From positions 1-18,402 of the forward strand of contig ONXE01000013.1 in assembly GCA_900321775.1 (NCBI GenBank): a DNA stretch of 18,402 nucleotides. Reading direction: 5' to 3'. Below the pieces are notes generated by a model. It was not told the DNA's origin, made no database searches, and saw only the letters and a list, made by a program, of their open reading frames with translations. Positions 13,116 to 18,402 of the stretch are shown in pieces. This DNA is from an uncultured Bacteroidales bacterium (GTDB lineage Bacteria; Bacteroidota; Bacteroidia; Bacteroidales; Paludibacteraceae). Each line of letters begins with the position of its first letter. The first letter of the stretch is position 1. The position numbers were made by a program, and so were the translations under genes.

Positions 13116-14306
13116 TTATTGGATTTGCACTTTGAACGGTCTTGTTTCGCCGGGAACGGCCAGTACGACGAGGTAGAAGCCTGTTGGTATGTTGACAGTG
13201 ATTTCGGGGAGGTTGGTTTGTTCGCGTTGCAGCAGCGAGCCTGTGGCGTCGAACAGTAGTATTTGTACGTTGGAGGGCAGGCAGGATAGTGTGAATCCGC
13301 CCCATACAGGAGTGAGCGAGACCGAAGCCAGACGAGACACGTAGTCGGTGGGCTCGGCGTAGATGTCTTCGAGAGACGTATAACTGCTGTCCACGCATCC
13401 GCATGCTTCGAGGTCTGCGTGGTCAACGGGTTGTCCGGCCTTGTTTCCCCAAAGGTACTCTGCCAAAACAGGACAGTCGATAAAGGGGTTGCGGTTGCCC
13501 TGCGTCTGCTGGATGCCGTTGTTGCGGTTGGTTTCTTTTGTGGAAACGGGGTCCTGTCGTGTCCATTTCATCAGGAGAGCCACGCTGTAGGCTGTGAGGC
13601 CGTAGTGATTTTGTGCGGAGATGTTTCGACTACTATTGCTGAACATTGTGGCGCCCTCGCTTTTGGTGAAGTCAACGGAGTTGCCGAAATGCACGATCAT
13701 GCCGAAATAGCCGCGGGCGAAATCACCCTTGTACATATCATCGGGTTCGAAAACCGTGCCTACATTCGTGTGGCCGGAAAAAGTGGACGGGCCTTTTTTT
13801 CCGAGCGCATGTCCGCCGGGCAGTGTTCCACCGTTGGCGCATTCGCCAAAAGGCAGATTGCCGCGCTGGTTGTTCACCTTGCCATCCGTAGGCACCAGAT
13901 GAAACAGGTCGCTATAGCAGTTGTTCTTGCCGCCACCCCACCATGATTTGGGCAGCGAATGCTCACGGTTGAAGCAATCGCACACGTTCGTGTAGCTGCC
14001 GCATTTGTCTGAAAGAGTGAAGCGGCAGGTGGAATACATGTCGAGCAAATACCCGTTTGCGTCCATGTCCGTTTTCTTGTAGGCCTCGTATAATCCGTCA
14101 TAGCCCACATTGTCGTAGCCCACGGCAGAGATGCTTTCCAGCGCACTGAAAAGTGTCGCACCGCTTTTGCCCACGAGTGTCTCGTATCGTTGCTGATAAT
14201 CAGCCGGTACCTGCGCGCTTATTTCACATGTTGCACACGCACTAATGGCCAGTATGCACCATATGCACACGGATCTGTACCAGGTTTTTCCAATTGAGTA
14301 GCCCAT
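13116..14306 (-). CDS. Secreted endonuclease I family nuclease with T9SS-type tail
   Basis: A 396-aa extracellular DNA/RNA nuclease of the endonuclease I family. The signature NREHSLPKSWW (113-123, H116), DLFHLVPTDGKVNNQRGN (133-150, H136, N145, R148) and LPFGE is intact. A basic start, a hydrophobic stretch (about 13-27) and ISAQ suggest signal peptidase I cleavage near residue 32. The last 70 residues form a beta-rich domain with LLFDATGSLL and IPTGFYLVVL, resembling a type A sorting domain of the type IX secretion system. The ATG at 14306 lies 88 nt inside the preceding DUF4861 gene in another frame; it is kept because the overlapped codons encode the signal peptide. It is the last gene of the GH28 operon and probably degrades DNA for nutrients or biofilm loosening. 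Confidence 0.9.
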   Translation of the reverse strand: MGYSIGKTWYRSVCIWCILAISACATCEISAQVPADYQQRYETLVGKSGATLFSALESISAVGYDNVGYDGLYEAYKKTDMDANGYLLDMYSTCRFTLSDKCGSYTNVCDCFNREHSLPKSWWGGGKNNCYSDLFHLVPTDGKVNNQRGNLPFGECANGGTLPGGHALGKKGPSTFSGHTNVGTVFEPDDMYKGDFARGYFGMIVHFGNSVDFTKSEGATMFSNSSRNISAQNHYGLTAYSVALLMKWTRQDPVSTKETNRNNGIQQTQGNRNPFIDCPVLAEYLWGNKAGQPVDHADLEACGCVDSSYTSLEDIYAEPTDYVSRLASVSLTPVWGGFTLSCLPSNVQILLFDATGSLLQREQTNLPEITVNIPTGFYLVVLAVPGETRPFKVQIQ

Positions 14307-15493
14307 TGTTCCACAAACGTAAAGAACTCACCGTCCGTTCGCGCGGGAGGGTTTTGTTCCTTCTGCGCCACCACGGTGAAGAAATATCGTATAGTCGGTG
14401 CCCATTCCAGCAGCACCATGTTGTTGTTCGCATCCTGCACCAGTTCCTTGGCAGACGTCGGCACATACACCGCCAGACCGACGGTCTCTTTGCCGTATTT
14501 GACGCTGTCGTTCACGGGGAAGGCCGTGCCAAATGAGGCCACGAGGTTGTTGTGGTTGGTGTAGAAATTGGCGGGTCCGATTCGTTGCACGCCTGTGACG
14601 AGGTTGTCTGCTCGTTCGGAGCAACGTACCTCGACCATCACGTCGCGGTGTCCCGCGTAGAGTGTGTATCGGGTGGTGATGGTTTTTCCGTCCCAACCTC
14701 GTGTTTCCATCTCGCAGATGGTGCGGATAGGTCCGTTGGCGATGATACGCTGGGTGCGCGATTCGACTTTGTCGAAATGCACCATTTTCTTCCCGTTCCA
14801 GGGCTTGCAAGCGCCGACCCCGATGAATCCGCTCACGCGCAGGACGTCGTCACCGAAACCTTCGGCTAATTGCTCGTCTGTGGGGTACCATTTGCAGGCA
14901 TCGAGTTCAAGTCGCGGTGTCTTCTTGGCATACACATCCACGGTTTGTTTTTTGTCGAAATAGATGCGGTAAGCCATCCGCTCCGATTCGAAGGCGACGC
15001 CATGGTGATGCATCTGGTTGTAGGAATCCTCGCGGCCCGCAAACGTCTGTTCCGTAACGGGTTGGATGTAGTACGACTTGCCCTCGGCCGTATGCGGCAC
15101 GAAGCCTTCCTTGGGCTTCTTCGACTTGAGAAACATCTCGGCATGCACGCGCGGCTCGAAGGTCTTGTGTGTCTTGGCGGGCTTGACCACCAGCTGCATC
15201 GTCTTGCCTTTCTTCAGGTCCACCAGGAACACCAGTTCGTCGGGCACGCTGTCGCCGTTGAGATTGTCGTCCAGCTGCGAGGGGATCTCTTTGCCTTTTC
15301 TCCCGTTCGTGTACACGCCCAACTGCGCGCGTTCTTCAAAGGTAAAGTCGTAGTTAGCGAGTCGGAGCACCACGGGATAATCCTTGACATCCGTCTCGAA
15401 AGGTCCGACGGTTACCTTCAGTGCCGTAGCACTCGTAGCCACAGAAACCGCGAGTGTCAGCAGAAACACTATGCTACGAATACCTTTGTTCAT
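14219..15493 (-). CDS. DUF4861 family exported protein
   Basis: A 424-aa protein with a signal peptide (hydrophobic 6-20, probable cleavage after ATA near 24). The N-terminal part contains VPVVL-like strands and QLDDNLNGDSVPDELVFL (73-90), and the middle has a HHHG patch and KWYPTDEQLAEGFGDDVLRVS, all typical of DUF4861. This family is often found in pectin-related gene clusters of Bacteroidota; its activity is unknown to me. The start codon directly abuts the GH28 stop with no gap, so the two are co-translated. Its final 88 nt overlap the nuclease start. Confidence 0.85.
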   Translation of the reverse strand: MNKGIRSIVFLLTLAVSVATSATALKVTVGPFETDVKDYPVVLRLANYDFTFEERAQLGVYTNGRKGKEIPSQLDDNLNGDSVPDELVFLVDLKKGKTMQLVVKPAKTHKTFEPRVHAEMFLKSKKPKEGFVPHTAEGKSYYIQPVTEQTFAGREDSYNQMHHHGVAFESERMAYRIYFDKKQTVDVYAKKTPRLELDACKWYPTDEQLAEGFGDDVLRVSGFIGVGACKPWNGKKMVHFDKVESRTQRIIANGPIRTICEMETRGWDGKTITTRYTLYAGHRDVMVEVRCSERADNLVTGVQRIGPANFYTNHNNLVASFGTAFPVNDSVKYGKETVGLAVYVPTSAKELVQDANNNMVLLEWAPTIRYFFTVVAQKEQNPPARTDGEFFTFVEQWATQLEKPGTDPCAYGAYWPLVRVQHVK

Positions 15494-17047
15494 TTACTCT
15501 ATTGATACGTTGTCCACGCTCTTCGAGAGCATGATGGACTCGCCCTGTTCGGCTTCGATCTCCACGTTCTGAAGGGTGAGGCCGTTCGTTTGGTTGAACT
15601 GCGCACCTTTCTTGCCGCTCATGCGGATATTGCTGAGGTGCACGTTTTGTATCTTCATCTCGGGCAGTCCGTTGAAGTAGATGCTCTGTTTGGCGCCTTT
15701 GCAGATGATGTCTTGGATAGTGATGTCTCGGAAGGCGGGGGTTGTTTCGTCTGCTTCGGGGACAGCGCCAGCCATGCGAGCAGCTATCTCTTCTTCGGTT
15801 TCTTCGCCTGAGCCTTTTCCGCCGTAGAAGAGGTCGAACAGCAGGGCTTCGTTGACGATGTCAGACATGTTGATACGGCTGATGAAGATGTTCTCTACCA
15901 CACCTCCGCGTCCGCGAGTCGATTTGAAGCGCAGGCCTACGTCGGTACCGATGAACAGACAATCTTCCACGTTGCAGTTCTTCACGCCGCCACTCATCTC
16001 CGAGCCAACGACGAACCCGCCGTGACCATGATAGACCACGCAGTTTTTCACGAAGATATTCTCAGCAGGCACGCCGCGACGTCTTCCGTCCTCGTTCTTG
16101 CCTGATTTCATACAGATAGCGTCATCTCCCACGTCGAAGCGGCAGTCCTCGATGAGCACGTTTTTGCATGACTCTACATCCACGCCGTCGCCGTTCTGGC
16201 TGTACCAGGGGTTACGCACATTCAGGTCTCGCAGGACCACATTCTCGCAGAGGAACGGATGGAGGTTCCATGCGGGGCTGTTCTCGAAGCATACGCCCTC
16301 GAGTAGCACGTTTTTGCAGGCGATGAGGTTAACCATTACGGGTCGGAGGAAGGAGCGAATAGCCTCCCATTCTTCCTGCGAAGCGGTGGCGGGCAGCACC
16401 GGCACGTTCTGGTCTTGGCAGAGGGCGAGTGCGTTCATGGAGGCGGAGTCGGGGAACCATACGTTGGTAGCCTCGTTGATGACGCCTTTCTTGATCTTCT
16501 CTTTCCATTGCGCGCCCGTTACCTTATTTTTCTTGAGAGGTCGCCAACTGTCGCCGTGGCCGTTGAAAGTGCCGTGTCCGGTGATGGCGATATTTTCCGC
16601 GTTGCGCGCGCTGATAGGCGACTGACAACGTTTGGTGTCGAGTCCCTCGAAGGAAGCGTCCAGAACGGGGTAGAGTTCGAAATCATCAGAGAAGAGCACA
16701 AGCGCGTTGTAGTCGGTATAGAGTCGTACATTGGACTTGAGTTCGATAGGTCCGGTTATATAGACGCCGGCGGGGATGAGGACCGTGCCTCCGCCGGTTT
16801 GGCTGCAGAGGTCGATTGCCTTTTGAATGGCATCATGCGAGAGGGCGCGACCTGTCGGGTCTGCTCCGTAGTCGAGGATGTTGTACACCATTCCGGGGAA
16901 CTTGGGGACCGTGATTTCCATCGGGAAAGGAGCAGTCTCGCAGATTTCATCTACGTGTTTTTGTGTGGTCGTCTGATAAGGCGAACTGGCGTTGCACGAC
17001 GTGAACAGTAGTGCAAAAGCAGCGATGTAAAAGAGCATTTTTTTCAT
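15494..17047 (-). CDS. GH28 polygalacturonase-type lipoprotein
   Basis: A 517-aa right-handed beta-helix glycoside hydrolase that should cleave galacturonic-acid or related bonds in pectin. GH28 catalytic residues are all present: D287 in NGDGVD, D308 and D309 in GDDAICMKSG, H342 in HGHGG, and R373/K375 in RFKS. The lipobox LLFTSC gives lipidated C18, so it is anchored, probably at the outer membrane. The frame is open to 17233, but the ATG at 17047 is chosen: it begins the signal peptide MKKMLFYIAAF and lies downstream of the -7 box at 17077-17084. It is first in an operon with the DUF4861 and nuclease genes. No SusC/SusD genes are in the window. Confidence 0.93.
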   Translation of the reverse strand: MKKMLFYIAAFALLFTSCNASSPYQTTTQKHVDEICETAPFPMEITVPKFPGMVYNILDYGADPTGRALSHDAIQKAIDLCSQTGGGTVLIPAGVYITGPIELKSNVRLYTDYNALVLFSDDFELYPVLDASFEGLDTKRCQSPISARNAENIAITGHGTFNGHGDSWRPLKKNKVTGAQWKEKIKKGVINEATNVWFPDSASMNALALCQDQNVPVLPATASQEEWEAIRSFLRPVMVNLIACKNVLLEGVCFENSPAWNLHPFLCENVVLRDLNVRNPWYSQNGDGVDVESCKNVLIEDCRFDVGDDAICMKSGKNEDGRRRGVPAENIFVKNCVVYHGHGGFVVGSEMSGGVKNCNVEDCLFIGTDVGLRFKSTRGRGGVVENIFISRINMSDIVNEALLFDLFYGGKGSGEETEEEIAARMAGAVPEADETTPAFRDITIQDIICKGAKQSIYFNGLPEMKIQNVHLSNIRMSGKKGAQFNQTNGLTLQNVEIEAEQGESIMLSKSVDNVSIE

Positions 17048-17076
17048 TTGCTTGCGTTGTTTTCTGAATCTGGGCA

Positions 17077-17084
17077 CAAAGGTA
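17077..17084 (-). promoter_or_regulatory. -7 box of the GH28 operon
   Basis: TACCTTTG read leftward (17084-17077), 29 nt before the GH28 start codon. No TTG lies at the usual distance, so the promoter may need an activator. The 18 nt ending in this box are identical to those at the rpsO promoter. Confidence 0.65.
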
Positions 17085-17154
17085 CTGCTTTTCCTCGAGA
17101 CTAATGTGTAAAAATTGCCGACTTTAGTGGAAAAAATGTGAAAATGCAGTTTTT

Positions 17155-17928
17155 TTAGAGAAAAATGCTTTCGGGATAGCGAATGTCGGTGAGATAAAGC
17201 CCGTCGGGTGGCATGGATTGTCCGGCGGCGCATCGGTCGTGTGCGCGGATGGCTTGTTGCATCTGTTCGATAGTCATAGCGCCCCGTCCCACCTCGAAAA
17301 GGGTGCCCACTACGGCGCGAACCATGTTGCGGAGGAACCGGTCAGCCTCGATAGTGAAAACATGCGCAGTATGCTCAGGCATGAAAGGCAGGGGACGCTC
17401 CTCCCAAATAGCGCGACGAACATGACAGATGGTGGTTTTGTTGTCGGAGTGCGCCTTACAGAACGAGGCGAAGTCTTCGGTGTGAAGAAGGAGTTCGGCG
17501 GCTCGGTTCATGAGGTCATAGTCCAGATGGAAGCGCGTATAGGTGATGAGATGCTGGGTAAAGGGGTTCTTGACATCAGTGACCCAGTATTCGTATGTGC
17601 GTGAAGTGGCATCAAACCGGGCATGCGCCGTGGGCAAAACCTGTACAACTTTTTCGATAGAGATAGAGTCGGGCAGGTAACCGTTAAGGCGAAATGCCAA
17701 GTCCTGCAGTTCGTGGGCATCCAGCGAGTTCTCCAAGTCGAAATGGGCTGCCATGAGACGTGCATGAACGCCGGTGTCTGTACGTCCCGCGGCAGTAAGA
17801 GTCACGGGTTGGCGGAGAAGGGTGCTAAACGCCGACTCCATGCACTCCTGAACGCTACTGGCGTTAGGCTGGTATTGCCAACCGTGGTAGGGCGTGCCGT
17901 TATATGAAAAAAAGACAAAATACCTCAT
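17155..17928 (-). CDS. truA: tRNA pseudouridine synthase A
   Basis: Converts uridines 38-40 in the anticodon stem-loop of many tRNAs to pseudouridine. The 257-aa product shows the N-terminal FFSYNGTPYHGWQYQ, the catalytic loop AAGRTDTGVHA with D51, and the C-terminal FLRNMVRAVVGTLFEVGRG helix of TruA. The start ATG overlaps the flippase stop (ATGA, 17925-17928), so it is coupled to that gene. No hairpin terminator lies between it and the GH28 promoter 71 nt downstream, so readthrough is possible. Confidence 0.97.
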   Translation of the reverse strand: MRYFVFFSYNGTPYHGWQYQPNASSVQECMESAFSTLLRQPVTLTAAGRTDTGVHARLMAAHFDLENSLDAHELQDLAFRLNGYLPDSISIEKVVQVLPTAHARFDATSRTYEYWVTDVKNPFTQHLITYTRFHLDYDLMNRAAELLLHTEDFASFCKAHSDNKTTICHVRRAIWEERPLPFMPEHTAHVFTIEADRFLRNMVRAVVGTLFEVGRGAMTIEQMQQAIRAHDRCAAGQSMPPDGLYLTDIRYPESIFL

Positions 17929-18402
17929 AACTTCTCGTGGAGCGTTTTATTCAGTTCGGGAGATATCTGCCACCGGAAAGCGATGAGAAGCGCCAGCGCC
18001 AGGAGGACGTTTTTGATGACTATAGGTATCGCGATATTTGTGGCACTCGTTAGAGCGTCTGTTGCGTAGCCGAGGCCGAGAAGAAGAACCGTCAGAACGA
18101 GCGTCTTCAGGTGGCCGGAACAGAACGGGTGGATATGCAGGCAGAGGCTGAGCGTAATGAGCATAAGCGCGAAATAAAGGAGGTAGGAGAGCAGGTTGGC
18201 CAACGCTGCGCCATTCATGCCAAAGAGGGGTATGAGCCAGTTGTTGAAGAGGATGGCCGAGACAGTAAGGATGAAGGAGTAGAGGAGGGAGAGGTAGTAG
18301 TAACGCGAGAAATTGAGGACGGAGATTGTGGCGTTGAACGTAGCGATACTGAGTTGCGCAAAGGCGAGGAACAGCACCACGTACTTGGCCACAGCGTAGG
18401 TG
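17925..18402 (-). CDS. C-terminal part of a polysaccharide flippase-like membrane protein (partial)
   Basis: The reading frame is open through the right edge of the window, so the 5' end is missing; about 159 codons are visible. The product has roughly five hydrophobic membrane segments, including SLLYSFILTVSAILFNNWLI and a following GMNGAALANLLSYLLYF, which resembles the C-terminal half of Wzx/MATE-type oligosaccharide flippases. A GTG at 18392 is not taken as the start, because codons upstream keep the same frame and the protein would be far too short. It is upstream of and coupled to truA. Confidence 0.75.
   Translation of the reverse strand, partial: TYAVAKYVVLFLAFAQLSIATFNATISVLNFSRYYYLSLLYSFILTVSAILFNNWLIPLFGMNGAALANLLSYLLYFALMLITLSLCLHIHPFCSGHLKTLVLTVLLLGLGYATDALTSATNIAIPIVIKNVLLALALLIAFRWQISPELNKTLHEKL

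Noticed and set aside
15494..17233. Longer GH28 start with 62 extra residues
   Set aside because: The extension covers the -7 box, would hide the lipoprotein signal peptide, and is a basic, non-homologous sequence.

Overview
The window comes from a member of the Bacteroidota, most likely order Bacteroidales. Nine promoters carry the Bacteroidota -7 box TAnnTTTG, most of them with a TTG -33 box exactly 20 nt upstream. Start codons are preceded by A-rich sequence rather than Shine-Dalgarno sites. The nuclease gene ends in what looks like a type IX secretion sorting domain, and family content (DUF4861, winged-helix DUF2582, GH13_8-type branching enzyme, YhcH) fits Bacteroidales. Genus cannot be named from the sequence alone.

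Layout. (1) 7-716, minus: a two-gene HEPN / nucleotidyltransferase pair, probably toxin-antitoxin. (2) 717-1074: a divergent intergenic region with promoters both ways and six 11-bp tandem repeats inside the leader of the next gene. (3) 1075-3361, plus: an unrecognised 153-aa protein, then a lipoprotein with OmpA-like and TPR regions. (4) 3442-6445, plus: a small tail-anchored membrane protein, mutL, and a lipoprotein metallophosphatase, the last two translationally coupled. (5) 6610-7346, plus: acpP and a small winged-helix protein, each with its own promoter and terminator. (6) 7673-11844, plus: YhcH-family anomerase-like protein, glycogen branching enzyme (glgB), nagB and a TerB/J-domain membrane co-chaperone, apparently one sugar-metabolism transcription unit. 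(7) 11895-12512, minus: an orphan AbiEi-like regulator whose promoter diverges from rpsO (12772-13041, plus). (8) 13116-17047, minus: a small pectin-type operon, GH28 lipoprotein, DUF4861 protein, secreted endonuclease I, with an 88-nt gene overlap. (9) 17155-18402, minus: truA coupled to the 3' part of a flippase-like membrane protein that runs off the window.

Most genes are housekeeping or ordinary carbohydrate metabolism. The signals that stand out lie in the DNA and leaders: the 11-bp repeat array enclosed by a long-range stem, a recurring 15-bp element AAAAAGTGCATTTTT near promoters, an extended -33 box TTGCATAT, a 16-bp palindrome across the -7 box of two promoters, a G-quadruplex-capable insertion in the J-domain gene, and the 88-nt overlap in the GH28 operon.
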